A stretch of 64,000 nt of DNA from Rhizobiaceae bacterium MnEN-MB40S (GTDB lineage Bacteria; Pseudomonadota; Alphaproteobacteria; Rhizobiales; Rhizobiaceae): assembly GCA_024343425.1 (NCBI GenBank), contig BRLC01000016.1, positions 124,001-188,000 on the forward strand, given 5' to 3'. The translations under genes were made by a program, and so were the position numbers. Numbering within the stretch: position 1 is the stretch's first letter; every line of letters begins with the position of its first letter. The notes under the pieces were generated by a model that searched no databases, was not told the DNA's origin, and worked only from the letters and a program-made list of their open reading frames with translations. This document shows, in pieces, positions 25,094 to 38,725 of the stretch.

Positions 25094-25857
25094 GCCTCTT
25101 CTCTCCTCTGGCTGAACGCCCCGGCTTCCAGCATCGCGCGGAGTGCGAGGGGCAGATCAAATTCGGTGCAGTCCCGACCTGCTGCTTCGGCGGCATCCGC
25201 AAGGCGCGCGCCGTCGATGAGCGATTGCAGGAATGTGGCGGTGCCCGGCGGCAGTCGCCGGAGCTGCACATTATATCCCGGACGCGTGACGAGCCCGTCT
25301 TCGGGCGCGGTCGGGTCGATATCCGCAAGGCTTGCGCCGGACCGGGTCGTGGAAACAATCGAGACCGCCGCCCACCGGGAGCGGATGATGCGCGATGCCG
25401 GATGCGGCGTCAGGCGCAAATCGTCGAGTTCGCTTTCCGGCACGGCGCCAAGATCGGCGGCCGAAAAGCAGCTTGTGTCGGCGGCGTGGAATGCGTCGAG
25501 CCAGGCAAGTTCGATACGGGCGACGTCCGGCAGGTAGGCCAGATGCGCAACCGGTTCGAATGTTGCAAGAAAGTCGGGCATCGACCTGCCGTAGCGGAAG
25601 AGCAGAGGCGAATTCGGCGGGTTGGCGCGGATGTAGAGGCGCGCCATGTCTCGAAAGAACTGTTCGCCGACCAGTCTTGCGACGGCGGGAAAGATCTCGC
25701 CCAGCGCGTCGATCAGCCCGACAACAACATTGTTTCGGTAGATATCGAAGCGTTTTGCGGATTTCTTCCGGTCCGGTCCCTTGATTCCCTTTGGCGCAGG
25801 CGTATCGGGGTCCGAAAGGGCGGTGGTGAATTCCCGGTTGCTGACCGTCGTTTGCAT
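25090..25857 (-). CDS. bufC: BufC: DUF2063 partner of the DUF692 enzyme
   Basis: A 255-residue DUF2063-family protein, marked by the N-terminal RFDIYRNNVVVGLIDALGEIFPAVARLVGEQFF and RYGRSMPDFLATF. In characterised MNIO systems this partner helps recognise the precursor peptide and delivers it to the DUF692 enzyme. It lies 11 bases after bufB and overlaps doxX by three bases. The start MQTTVSNREF at 25857 lies just beyond the bufB stop; the longer open frame runs through bufB and is not real. Named by analogy with the described bufferin systems. Confidence 0.88.
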   Translation of the reverse strand: MQTTVSNREFTTALSDPDTPAPKGIKGPDRKKSAKRFDIYRNNVVVGLIDALGEIFPAVARLVGEQFFRDMARLYIRANPPNSPLLFRYGRSMPDFLATFEPVAHLAYLPDVARIELAWLDAFHAADTSCFSAADLGAVPESELDDLRLTPHPASRIIRSRWAAVSIVSTTRSGASLADIDPTAPEDGLVTRPGYNVQLRRLPPGTATFLQSLIDGARLADAAEAAGRDCTEFDLPLALRAMLEAGAFSQRREEA

Positions 25858-25868
25858 CGTAGGCGTCG

Positions 25869-26780
25869 TCAGCCGCGCGCCGCGCGCTGGCGCGGAGATG
25901 CATCCGGTCCGGCGGAGGCTTCGAGAATGCGGTCCGCCATCATCGCTTCCTTGCGCAGGATCGGCCATTCGGGAATGTCGGCGTCCCACTCGATCAGCGT
26001 CGGGACCGGTCCGATGCGCCCTGTCACCGTTTCGTAAAGTCCCCATACCCGGTCGTCCACGGGCCTGTCGTGCGAGTCGATCAGGATAACGTCGCCCTCG
26101 TCGTCCACGTCGGGCGCATGGCCGGCGAGATGGATTTCCTGAACCCTGCCGAGCGGAAAATCTTCCAGATAGGCAAGGGGCTCGTAGCCATGGTTTGTGG
26201 CCGAGACGAAGACGTTGTTGATGTCGAGCAACAGGCCGCAGCCCGTGCGCACCGCAATCTGGCGGATGAAATCCGTCTCGCTCATCGTCGATTGCTCGAA
26301 CTGCACATAGGTCGACGGGTTTTCAAGCAGGATCTGCCGGCCGAGCGCCTCCTGCACGTGCTCGATATGGCGGCAGACGCGCGCCAGCGTCGCCTCGTCA
26401 TAAGGCACCGGCAGCAGGTCGTTGTAGTAGGAATTGTCATGCGTGGACCAGGCGAGATGCTCCGACACCAGCCCGGGTTCGTAGCGATCGACGACCTTCT
26501 TCAATCGCGCGACATGGGTTTCGTCCAGCCCGCCTTCGCTGCCGATGGAAAGTCCGACGCCGTGCACGGACAGCGGAAAGTTCTCACGAATGGCGTCCAG
26601 CGCGCGATGCGGCGGTCCGCCGTCGCCCATATAGTTTTCCGCGTGGACCTCCAGAAAGCCGATCCGGTAGCTGTCCGAAAGGATCGCGTCGACATGCGCC
26701 GTCTTCAGACCCGCTCCCGCCCGGGGCGGTATCGCCGCGCCGCCATAGCTGCATTGTGTTGGTTGCGGGGTGTCGGGCAT
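25869..26780 (-). CDS. bufB: BufB: DUF692 multinuclear non-haem iron oxidase (MNIO)
   Basis: A 303-residue DUF692 TIM-barrel enzyme. The conserved His/Glu/Asp ligand segments appear in order: EVHAENYMG, SVHGVGLSIG, SEHLAWS, LENPSTY, LLLDINNVFV, EIHLAGH and LIEWDADIPEW. Known relatives modify cysteines in RiPP precursors, for example to oxazolone-thioamide in methanobactin or to thiooxazole in bufferins. The precursor gene is directly upstream. The start is 64 bases after bufA ends. Confidence 0.93.
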   Translation of the reverse strand: MPDTPQPTQCSYGGAAIPPRAGAGLKTAHVDAILSDSYRIGFLEVHAENYMGDGGPPHRALDAIRENFPLSVHGVGLSIGSEGGLDETHVARLKKVVDRYEPGLVSEHLAWSTHDNSYYNDLLPVPYDEATLARVCRHIEHVQEALGRQILLENPSTYVQFEQSTMSETDFIRQIAVRTGCGLLLDINNVFVSATNHGYEPLAYLEDFPLGRVQEIHLAGHAPDVDDEGDVILIDSHDRPVDDRVWGLYETVTGRIGPVPTLIEWDADIPEWPILRKEAMMADRILEASAGPDASPRQRAARG

Positions 26781-26844
26781 TCTTGTGTCCAGGTTCAGCG
26801 GCTGGCGCGACCCTTTTGCCGGATCGCGCCATCTTGTGGTCCAG

Positions 26845-27147
26845 TCAGGCCGGCAGGTCCCGATCCAGCGGCTCCAGAGAGCCCTTGCGGTCGCCGGGCA
26901 CGTCCATCGTCAGGCACGTGCCGTCGGGAACGGAAGTCCAGGCGTTGCCCTGGTAGTCCACGGTCGATGTTCCGGCGCAGGTCGTGCCCGGACCTGCGGC
27001 GCAGTCGTTGTCGCCGGCAAGCGACACGCCGTAGCATTTTTCCGCAGCGGCGGCTCCTGTCGTCGTCGCGACGACGGTTGCGCCGGACAGCGCCATGGCG
27101 ACGGCTCCAGCCACCGCCGAAGCGCCTATGATTGTTTTCTTGGACAT
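26845..27147 (-). CDS. bufA: BufA: DUF2282 bufferin-type RiPP precursor
   Basis: A 100-residue precursor. Residues 1-35 form an Ala-rich signal peptide ([10 protein letters not shown] onward). The core carries four Cys at 38, 49, 57 and 78 in EKCYG, DNDC, TTCAGT and DGTC, the pattern of DUF2282/BufA1. Described bufferins are Cys-modified, exported peptides that sequester copper. GAGGAG precedes the ATG at 27147. It heads the bufA-bufB-bufC-doxX operon. Copper or ECF-sigma control is expected from relatives, but I see no clear matching promoter. Confidence 0.9.
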   Translation of the reverse strand: MSKKTIIGASAVAGAVAMALSGATVVATTTGAAAAEKCYGVSLAGDNDCAAGPGTTCAGTSTVDYQGNAWTSVPDGTCLTMDVPGDRKGSLEPLDRDLPA

Positions 27148-27175
27148 GTGTGTCTCCTCGGAAACTTTACGCAAT

Positions 27176-27194
27176 CGCCGGATGCATTCCGGCG
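27176..27194. promoter_or_regulatory. Perfect inverted repeat upstream of bufA
   Basis: CGCCGGA-TGCAT-TCCGGCG (plus strand), 7-base arms, about 30 bases before the bufA ATG. It could be a repressor site or a leader hairpin controlling bufA translation. Confidence 0.4.
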
Positions 27195-27296
27195 CATTCA
27201 AACCTTGAGGAAATCACCGATAAATTGGAAATCAACAGCGCGTTATCCTGCGGATCCGCATCGTGACGGTTTTGCGAATGAGATGTGATTGCGCCG

Positions 27297-28352
27297 TCAG
27301 GCGCCGCCGATTGCTTCCGCAAATCGATCGACATGCTCACGCGTCGTTGCGAAGGACGTGACGAGACGGATCAGCGTTTCGTCATCATCCAGACCCCTGG
27401 AGTGCCTGCGCGGCATGTTCCAGTCGGCGAAGACCGCGCCCTTTTCGCGCAGCTCCTGCGCCTTGCTCTTTCGCAGGATCGCGAACACCTCGTTGGCCTG
27501 CGGCTTCCAGGCCAGCGCCAGATCTTCCGACGCCTCGATAGAGGCGGCGAGACGGTTCGCCATGGCGTTGGAATGGCGGGCGAGCTCAAGCCAGAGGCCA
27601 TCCTCGAAATAGGCTTCGAACTGGGCGGAGATGAAGCGGGTTTTGGAAAACAGCTGTGCGGCCCGTTTGCGAATGAAGGGCAGGTCTTTCGCCTTCTCCG
27701 GATCGAAGAACACCAGCGCCTCGGCGCACCAGCATCCGTTCTTGGTGCCGCCGAAAGACAGGATATCGACGCCGCGCTTCCAGGTCAGTTCCGCCGGACT
27801 GACGTCCAGACAGGCAAGGGCGTTGGCGAATCGCGATCCGTCCATGTGCAGCGGCAGGCCATGCTGCGCGCAGACGCCGGATATCGTTTCGATTTCCTCC
27901 AGCGCATACACCGTGCCGATTTCAGTGGACTGGGTGATGGTGACGGCCATGGGCTGACCGGCATGCACGAAATCTGGCGGAAAGCGTCTTATTTCCCGCT
28001 GCAGTTCGCCGGGATCGATCTTTCCGTCCAGGCCGTCGACCGGCGCCAGTCTTGCGCCGTGGGTGAAGAATTCCGGCGCGCCGCATTCGTCTTCGATCAC
28101 ATGGGCTTCGCGATGGCAGAAAGACACGCCGCCCGGACGGTTGATCGCAGCCATGGCGAGCGAGTTCGCCGCGGTTCCGGTTCCGACGAAGAAAACCGCC
28201 ACCTCGCGTTCGAACAATTCATTGAACTGTGCTTCGATAGCCCGGTCGAGGTCGCTGGCGCCATAGGCGGTCGCAAATCCGTCCGCATGCTTTGTGAGTG
28301 ACGCGGCCACACGCGGATGAGCGCCCGCCCAATTGTCTGAGGCAAAATACAT
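27297..28352 (-). CDS. Low-specificity L-threonine aldolase
   Basis: A 351-residue PLP enzyme of the GLY1/LtaE fold, cleaving L-threonine or related beta-hydroxy amino acids to glycine and an aldehyde. The PLP-binding lysine is in DILSFGGTKNG, with the N-terminal DNWAGAHP and the substrate-loop region LHMDGSRFANALA. The ATG at 28352 has AGGA eight bases upstream; the open frame extends nine codons further. It is divergent from gltB. Confidence 0.9.
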   Translation of the reverse strand: MYFASDNWAGAHPRVAASLTKHADGFATAYGASDLDRAIEAQFNELFEREVAVFFVGTGTAANSLAMAAINRPGGVSFCHREAHVIEDECGAPEFFTHGARLAPVDGLDGKIDPGELQREIRRFPPDFVHAGQPMAVTITQSTEIGTVYALEEIETISGVCAQHGLPLHMDGSRFANALACLDVSPAELTWKRGVDILSFGGTKNGCWCAEALVFFDPEKAKDLPFIRKRAAQLFSKTRFISAQFEAYFEDGLWLELARHSNAMANRLAASIEASEDLALAWKPQANEVFAILRKSKAQELREKGAVFADWNMPRRHSRGLDDDETLIRLVTSFATTREHVDRFAEAIGGA

Positions 28353-28916
28353 CGGGAATTCCTGTTCGAACCGGATCACGTCTATTGAACACGGGCGACC
28401 GGCTTTGTGAAGGGCGCTTCTTGTTCTGGCGCGTGCGACGCCACAATCATTCCTTTACGGGCCTGCAGGCGTCATTTAATGTCTTGGCCATGAAATGCAG
28501 GGCAATTTACGGTCGGCCGGAGTAAATTATTGGCTGTTGCGACTTGCTCCAATCGTGTCTTTCTGGCATAGAGAAAATAGGACAGCCATGCTGTCCTAAT
28601 TTTGGCGCAGGTTGCAGCATCTTGCCAGTTGTGTCATTGGCGCTGTTTCGGCGCTGAGAAATGGGTGACGGTTTTTCCGATAGCCGGATCTGCCGTCATT
28701 TGCCGGGTTCTGGATACGCAGGCGCATTAGAGCCGCCGGAGACAGGCCTGGAAAACCGGAATGTCAGTCGCCTCGATACGGAATCGGGCGGCGTCGACGT
28801 TCCTCAACCGGCTGATTGCAGAAATTCGCCGCATGGAACTATCTGTACCGGAGATGTCCGGCACGGACGTAAAGGACGCCCTCCGAAGGTCGGAGGAAAC
28901 GGCAGGAGGAAGCGAG
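28353..28916. promoter_or_regulatory. Long divergent region upstream of gltB
   Basis: 564 bases without a convincing gene. It contains a perfect inverted repeat TAGGACAGC-CAT-GCTGTCCTA (28578-28598), 9-base arms, followed by AATTTT. This could be an operator for the gltBD promoter or a terminator-like hairpin in the leader. The gltB frame is open back to 28761, but AGGAGG and family length place the start at 28917. No sigma54 site with correct spacing was found. Confidence 0.45.
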
Positions 28917-33638
<4,722 letters not shown>

Positions 33639-33691
33639 GCGGCCGCTCTTCGTCAACGGTTACAGTCTTTCAGTTCGCGCTAGGAAAAGTC

Positions 33692-35146
33692 ATGGGTAAA
33701 GTTACAGGATTTCTCGAGATCGACCGGCAGGTCGCCAAGTATCAGCCGGCGTCCGACCGCATTCGCCACTTCCGGGAATTCACCATTCCGATGTCGGATT
33801 CGGAGGTCGCAAAGCAGTCGGCGCGTTGCATGGATTGCGGCATTCCGTTCTGTCACGGCCCGACCGGATGTCCGATCCATAACCAGATTCCGGACTGGAA
33901 CGACCTCGTCTACAATGGCGACTGGGAAGAGGCGATCCGCAATCTGCATTCGACGAACAACTTTCCCGAGTTCACGGGCCGCATCTGCCCCGCCCCTTGC
34001 GAGGAGGCCTGCACGCTCAACCTCGAAGACATTCCGGTGGCGATCAAGACGGTGGAGCAGGCGCTGGCCGACAAGGCCTATGAAATGGGTTATGTCGTTC
34101 CGCGTCCGGCCGAGCGAAAGACCGGCAAGAGCGTCGCCGTGATCGGCTCCGGTCCGGCTGGAATGGCCGCCGCCCAGCAACTGGCGCGCGCCGGTCACGA
34201 CGTTCATGTCTATGAGCGGGAAAGCAGGCCCGGCGGTCTGATGCGCTACGGCATTCCGGACTTCAAGATGGAAAAGCATTTCATCGACCGGCGCGCCGAG
34301 CAGATGGAAGGCGAGGGCGTGACCTTCCATTGCAACGTCAATGTCGGCGTCGATGTGAAGGTCGACGAACTGCTCGCAAAATACGATGCGACGCTTTACT
34401 GCGGCGGGTCGGAAAAGCCGCGTGACGCGGGCATTCCGGGCGGCGACTTGCAGGGCGTTCACGATGCGATGCCCTATCTCGTCCAGCAGAACAAGCGCGT
34501 GGCGCGGGAAAACATCGACTCCGTCGGCTGGCCGTCGGCGCCTATCCTTGCCGGCGCCAAGCATGTTGTGGTCGTCGGCGGCGGCGATACCGCGTCCGAC
34601 TGCGTCGGCACGGCTTTTCGCCAGGGCGCGGTCAAGGTCACGCAGCTCGATATCCGTCCGCAGCCGCCCGCGAAGGAAGACAAGATGGCCGTGTGGCCCT
34701 ATTGGGCGACCAAGATGCGCACCTCCTCGTCACAGGCGGAAGGCGCGGTTCGTGAGTTCCAGGTCGGCACGATCGCCTTCGTCGGTGAAGACGGCGTCCT
34801 GACCGGTGTGAAGTGCTGCCAGGTGGACGAAAAGCGTCAGCCGGTCGCCGGCACAGAATTCATCATCAAGGCCGATCTGGCGTTCATCGCAATCGGTTTT
34901 CGGGGGCCATTCGACACCGGTGTGATCGCTGATCTTGGCGACCGTCTGGATATCGGCGTCGACCGCCGGAATTCGACCTTCGTCACTGCGGACGACGTCA
35001 CCTATGAAACCTCCGTCGAGGGACTTTGGACTGCAGGCGACATCCGCCGCGGTCAGTCGCTCGTCGTCTGGGCGATCCGCGAGGGGCGACAGGCCGCGCG
35101 CGCGATCGACCTCAAGCTGATGGGTGAAACCAACCTGCCGCGGTAG
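33692..35146 (+). CDS. gltD: Glutamate synthase, small subunit
   Basis: A 484-residue FAD and NADPH-binding subunit that feeds electrons to GltB. Iron-sulfur cysteines are in CMDCGIPFCHGPTGCP and CPAPCEEAC. The FAD motif GSGPAGMAAAQQLA is near 146 and the NADPH motif VVGGGDTASDC near 290; TAGDIRRGQSLVVWAIREGR closes the flavin site. Complete and of normal length. Second gene of gltBD; a terminator follows. Confidence 0.97.
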   Translation: MGKVTGFLEIDRQVAKYQPASDRIRHFREFTIPMSDSEVAKQSARCMDCGIPFCHGPTGCPIHNQIPDWNDLVYNGDWEEAIRNLHSTNNFPEFTGRICPAPCEEACTLNLEDIPVAIKTVEQALADKAYEMGYVVPRPAERKTGKSVAVIGSGPAGMAAAQQLARAGHDVHVYERESRPGGLMRYGIPDFKMEKHFIDRRAEQMEGEGVTFHCNVNVGVDVKVDELLAKYDATLYCGGSEKPRDAGIPGGDLQGVHDAMPYLVQQNKRVARENIDSVGWPSAPILAGAKHVVVVGGGDTASDCVGTAFRQGAVKVTQLDIRPQPPAKEDKMAVWPYWATKMRTSSSQAEGAVREFQVGTIAFVGEDGVLTGVKCCQVDEKRQPVAGTEFIIKADLAFIAIGFRGPFDTGVIADLGDRLDIGVDRRNSTFVTADDVTYETSVEGLWTAGDIRRGQSLVVWAIREGRQAARAIDLKLMGETNLPR

Positions 35147-35167
35147 GGCCCTATTGTCGGGCCTTTT
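35147..35167 (+). terminator. Rho-independent terminator after gltD
   Basis: GGCCC-N7-GGGCC followed by TTTT begins one base after the gltD stop and overlaps the 3' end of the convergent DUF459 gene. The stem is short, so efficiency may be moderate. Confidence 0.6.
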
Positions 35168-36344
35168 CGTCGCTGTCTGACCATCGGAAATCGTCGGCGC
35201 GTCCGGCGGGCGCGGCTGCGGGCAGACCCTTCAGGACCAGTTCCTCGCGCACGGTCGGGGTTTCGTATTCGGCTGCGAGGTCGTTGGCGCTGCCCAGAAG
35301 CGTCGATCCACCGTCCAGCATCGGATCGATCAGCGCAATCGGCGGGGTGCGTATGATCTGGTCCGTATGCAGGCCGGACAGCAGCAATTCGGGGAAATTG
35401 TCGCCCTGGAGCCGCTCCACATCCTCGCCCGCGGCGCTGCCAAGAAGTTTTCGCAACGGCTTTTCGGTATAGAAGGCGAGCTTGCGACGACCGGCCCGCG
35501 TCATGCGGATGCCGTCCGAAGTCCGCAGCCGGACCTGCTGGCCCTTGATGTCAGACCCGGTGAAAACGAACTGGCCGTTCTCGTTGACGAATCCCTCCCA
35601 GATATCAACGAATTCGCCGCCCGTCTCGGCGACGACCGTTCGCGTCATGTCGTTGATCGCCGCCATATCAGCCGACATCGAAGACGATTTGTATGAGGGA
35701 GACCCGACCCAGATCAGGGGCAGATTGCGATCGCGGATGATTTGCGAGATTTCGCCTATGCGTTTCGAATATTCGTTGACCCAGCTTTCCGAGCGCACCG
35801 CGAGCCGTCCTTCCGGAAGCCGCAATTCCTGGCGGTCGTTCGATCCGATCATGACGATAACGATCGTCGGCTGATGTTCGTCGAGAAAGCCGGGCAGATT
35901 TTCCGGCCAGTCAAAATAGTCGTCCCGCACCAGGCCGGAGGACCCGCTGGTTTCCTCCAGAACGCGAACGCCCGGTGATTGCGCGAAAGCGACCTTCAGT
36001 CCGTCGTAGAGGCCTTTCGCCATGAAATCCCCGACCACGAGGATCTTGCGCGCATTATCCAGTTTCTCGACGGCTTCCACGGCCGGCGCGGCTGTTCCGC
36101 CGGATGTAGAGCGTCGGACGCTGCGCTGCTGCGGCTGGGCCCGCCGCGGCTGTTCGTAGGCAGGCTGACGGCTGGTCTTGCGCCTGATCAGTCTGCGCGG
36201 ACCAAAAAGGAAATCAATGACCGTGCGCCGCTTTGTCTCTTCCTGCGCCTGCGCGGGCTGCGACGGGACGACGACAATCGCTGCCGACAACGGCGCAATG
36301 GCGACGATCATGCACAACAATGATCTCGTAAGGAACATGCGCAT
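35151..36344 (-). CDS. DUF459 SGNH/GDSL-type hydrolase
   Basis: A 397-residue secreted protein with a signal peptide (MFLTRSLLCMIVAIAPLSAAI to PAQAQ), a basic Arg/Gln-rich linker to about 90 and a DUF459 SGNH-like domain beginning ILVVGDFMAKGLYDGL. The block MIGSNDRQ matches SGNH block III, and DFM replaces the usual GDS, so the nucleophile Ser is not in the expected place and activity is uncertain. Relatives sit in rhizobial cell-envelope loci. GGAG is eight bases before the ATG. The next minus-strand gene upstream is a transglycosylase, 51 bases away. Confidence 0.83.
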   Translation of the reverse strand: MRMFLTRSLLCMIVAIAPLSAAIVVVPSQPAQAQEETKRRTVIDFLFGPRRLIRRKTSRQPAYEQPRRAQPQQRSVRRSTSGGTAAPAVEAVEKLDNARKILVVGDFMAKGLYDGLKVAFAQSPGVRVLEETSGSSGLVRDDYFDWPENLPGFLDEHQPTIVIVMIGSNDRQELRLPEGRLAVRSESWVNEYSKRIGEISQIIRDRNLPLIWVGSPSYKSSSMSADMAAINDMTRTVVAETGGEFVDIWEGFVNENGQFVFTGSDIKGQQVRLRTSDGIRMTRAGRRKLAFYTEKPLRKLLGSAAGEDVERLQGDNFPELLLSGLHTDQIIRTPPIALIDPMLDGGSTLLGSANDLAAEYETPTVREELVLKGLPAAAPAGRADDFRWSDSDEKARQ

Positions 36345-36395
36345 GGGTCATACTCCAGGGGTACTGCTTCCCGGACCCTTTGTTTACTTTTCGGT

Positions 36396-37619
36396 TCAGC
36401 GCCGCAGCGTCTTCAGCAGATTCTGCGATGGAACACCGTCAGCGGTCAAGCCCAGCCTGGACTGATAGTCCTTGATCGCCTGCTGGGAGCCGGATCCGAT
36501 ATTGCCGTCGATCTCGCCGTCATAATAGCCAAGCTTCTTCAGATGAACCTGAATCTCGCGCCTCTCATCCATCGACAGCGCGCCTTTTGGCGGCTGCCAG
36601 TGCTGCTTCAGGCCGTCATAGCCTGCAATGCGGTCGGCGAGCAGTCCGACGCCGAGCGCATAGGAGTCCGAGTTGTTGTAGGTCTTTATGACGAAGAAGT
36701 TGCGGATCATGAGAAAAGCGGGACCACTGGTTCCGGCCGGCATCTTCAGCACGGCGTTTTCGCCGGGGCGGGGGAAGGGTCTTCCGTCGGGTCGCTTGAA
36801 GCCGAGCTTCGCCCACTGCGCCAGCGTGCGCTGGCTCCCTTCATATTTGCTTGCGCCGCGCGGCGCCTGGACCTCGTAGCCCCAGGTCAGTCCGGTTCGC
36901 CACCCGTTTTTCTTCAGGAGGTTGGCGGCTGTCGCCAGGGCGTCCGGCACTGAGTTCCAGATGTCGCGCCGGCCGTCGCCGTCGAAATCCACCGCAAAGG
37001 CCTGGTAGCTCGTCGGAATGAACTGGGTGTGGCCCATTGCGCCGGCCCAGGAGCCGGAGAGGTGCTCGCGCCGGATGTCTCCGGATTGCAGGATTTTCAG
37101 GGCGGCGATCAACTGGCTGCGGGCGAACTTGGCGCGCTTCGGGTCGGCGTAGGCCAGAGTCGCAAGCGCTCTGGGCACGTAATGCAGCCGTTCGGGATAA
37201 TTGAAGACGTTGCCGTAACTCGATTCCATCGACCAGATGGCCATCAGCACGGACCGGTCGACCCCGTAGCGCCTTTCAATCTCCGAGAGCGTCCGGTTGT
37301 ATTTGCGGGCGAAGGCCTGCCCGTTGCGAACGCTTTCATCATGAACGCGCGAATCGATGTAGCTCCAGGCGTCCTGCTTGAATTCCGGCTGATAGCGGGC
37401 TTTGCGGAGGACTTCCGGGTCCGGCGTCGTAACGCCGGCAAAGGCCCGGTCATATGTCTTCTTGCTGATTCCGGATTTCGCAGCCACGGGATAGAAGTCC
37501 CGTATCCAGCGCTGAAAACCGGCGTCCGCCCTGGCGATGTCGGGCGCAAGCAGCAGGACGGTCGCGCACAGGATCAGGGCGAGTTGGGGGATTGTCCGTT
37601 TCCGATTCGTCATCGACAT
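36396..37619 (-). CDS. Lytic murein transglycosylase, MltB family with PG-binding domain
   Basis: A 407-residue periplasmic enzyme that cleaves peptidoglycan glycan strands to 1,6-anhydro products. It has a signal peptide ending near ARADA, an SLT_2 domain with catalytic Glu in AIWSMESSYGN and the block GSWAGAMGHTQFIPTSY, and a C-terminal PG_binding_1 domain (about 345-405, IQVHLKKLGYYDGEIDGNIG). Normal length. Likely in an operon with the DUF459 gene. Confidence 0.92.
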   Translation of the reverse strand: MSMTNRKRTIPQLALILCATVLLLAPDIARADAGFQRWIRDFYPVAAKSGISKKTYDRAFAGVTTPDPEVLRKARYQPEFKQDAWSYIDSRVHDESVRNGQAFARKYNRTLSEIERRYGVDRSVLMAIWSMESSYGNVFNYPERLHYVPRALATLAYADPKRAKFARSQLIAALKILQSGDIRREHLSGSWAGAMGHTQFIPTSYQAFAVDFDGDGRRDIWNSVPDALATAANLLKKNGWRTGLTWGYEVQAPRGASKYEGSQRTLAQWAKLGFKRPDGRPFPRPGENAVLKMPAGTSGPAFLMIRNFFVIKTYNNSDSYALGVGLLADRIAGYDGLKQHWQPPKGALSMDERREIQVHLKKLGYYDGEIDGNIGSGSQQAIKDYQSRLGLTADGVPSQNLLKTLRR

Positions 37620-37827
37620 GGTGAATTCCGCTTGAACTTTCCTCGTTCCCTAGTGCGTCCGGAAGGCGTAATCATGGCGCTCTTCCGCGCATTGACCCCC
37701 TACAATATGTATCACGAATCAATAAATTCTTAACCATGCGCCCGGCGGCGGTGTGGATTAGCGGTTGAAACGTCGCGTCGGTGACTTATTAAATTGGTCT
37801 GAAAGAGTTTGAATGAAAGGTGGCGAC

Positions 37828-38715
37828 ATGGTTGAACAAAAAAAGGTGAGGAAAGCGGTATTCCCGGTCGCGGGGCTCGGAACGCGCTTTCTGCCGGCGA
37901 CCAAGGCGATCCCGAAAGAGATGCTGACAGTCGTCGACAAACCGGTCATCCAGTATGTGGTCGACGAGGCGCGCGCCGCCGGCATTGAGCATTTCATTTT
38001 CGTGACCGGCCGCAACAAGGCGGTTATCGAAGACCATTTCGATATCCAGGTCGAACTTTACAACACGCTCCGCGATCGCGGAAAGCTGGACGAACTGGGT
38101 CACCTTCAGGAACTGCAGCCGCAGGCGGGCCAGACCAGCTTCACCCGCCAGCAGGAGCCGCTCGGGCTTGGTCACGCGGTCTGGTGCGCGCGCGAACTTG
38201 TGGGCGACGAACCTTTCGCGCTGCTTCTTCCCGACATGGTCATGCAGGACAGGAAAGGCTGCCTGACCGGGATGATCGAGCTTTATGGGAAGGTCGGCGG
38301 CAATGTCGTCTCCGTCGAGGAAGTTCCGGAAGAGGAAACCCATCGCTACGGGATCGTCGGCATCGGTGATGAAATCTCGGACGAAGGGTTCCGCATTACA
38401 TCCATGGTCGAGAAGCCAGCGCCGGGCACCGCGCCGTCAAATTGGTTCATCAACGGCCGATACATCCTGCAGCCGGAGATATTTTCCATTCTCGAGCGGC
38501 AGGAGCGGGGCGCAGGCAATGAAATCCAGTTGACCGACGCCATGCTCAATCTCGCGAAAGACCAGCAGTTCGCTGGCTACAAATTCCAGGGCAACACATA
38601 CGACTGCGGCTCCAAGGAGGGCTTCATAAGGGCCAATGTCTCGTTTGCGCTGCTGCGTGAAGACATTCGCAACAAGGTCGAGGGCGACATACGCCGGATG
38701 ATCGCAGAGCTGTAG
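37828..38715 (+). CDS. galU: UTP-glucose-1-phosphate uridylyltransferase
   Basis: A 295-residue GalU, making UDP-glucose for exopolysaccharide, LPS core and glucans. The nucleotidyltransferase motif [30 protein letters not shown] (partly cited) is intact; VEKP and the [11 protein letters not shown] segment support the assignment. The ATG at 37828 is preferred over one 15 bases upstream because AAAGGTGG lies correctly before it. It is divergent from the transglycosylase gene. Confidence 0.94.
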   Translation: MVEQKKVRKAVFPVAGLGTRFLPATKAIPKEMLTVVDKPVIQYVVDEARAAGIEHFIFVTGRNKAVIEDHFDIQVELYNTLRDRGKLDELGHLQELQPQAGQTSFTRQQEPLGLGHAVWCARELVGDEPFALLLPDMVMQDRKGCLTGMIELYGKVGGNVVSVEEVPEEETHRYGIVGIGDEISDEGFRITSMVEKPAPGTAPSNWFINGRYILQPEIFSILERQERGAGNEIQLTDAMLNLAKDQQFAGYKFQGNTYDCGSKEGFIRANVSFALLREDIRNKVEGDIRRMIAEL

Positions 38716-38725
38716 CGCGGTTGCG

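Noticed and set aside
28600..28616. Possible sigma54 promoter TGGCGC-N3-TTGCA upstream of gltB
   Set aside because: The spacing between GG and GC is 8 bases; sigma54 requires 10.
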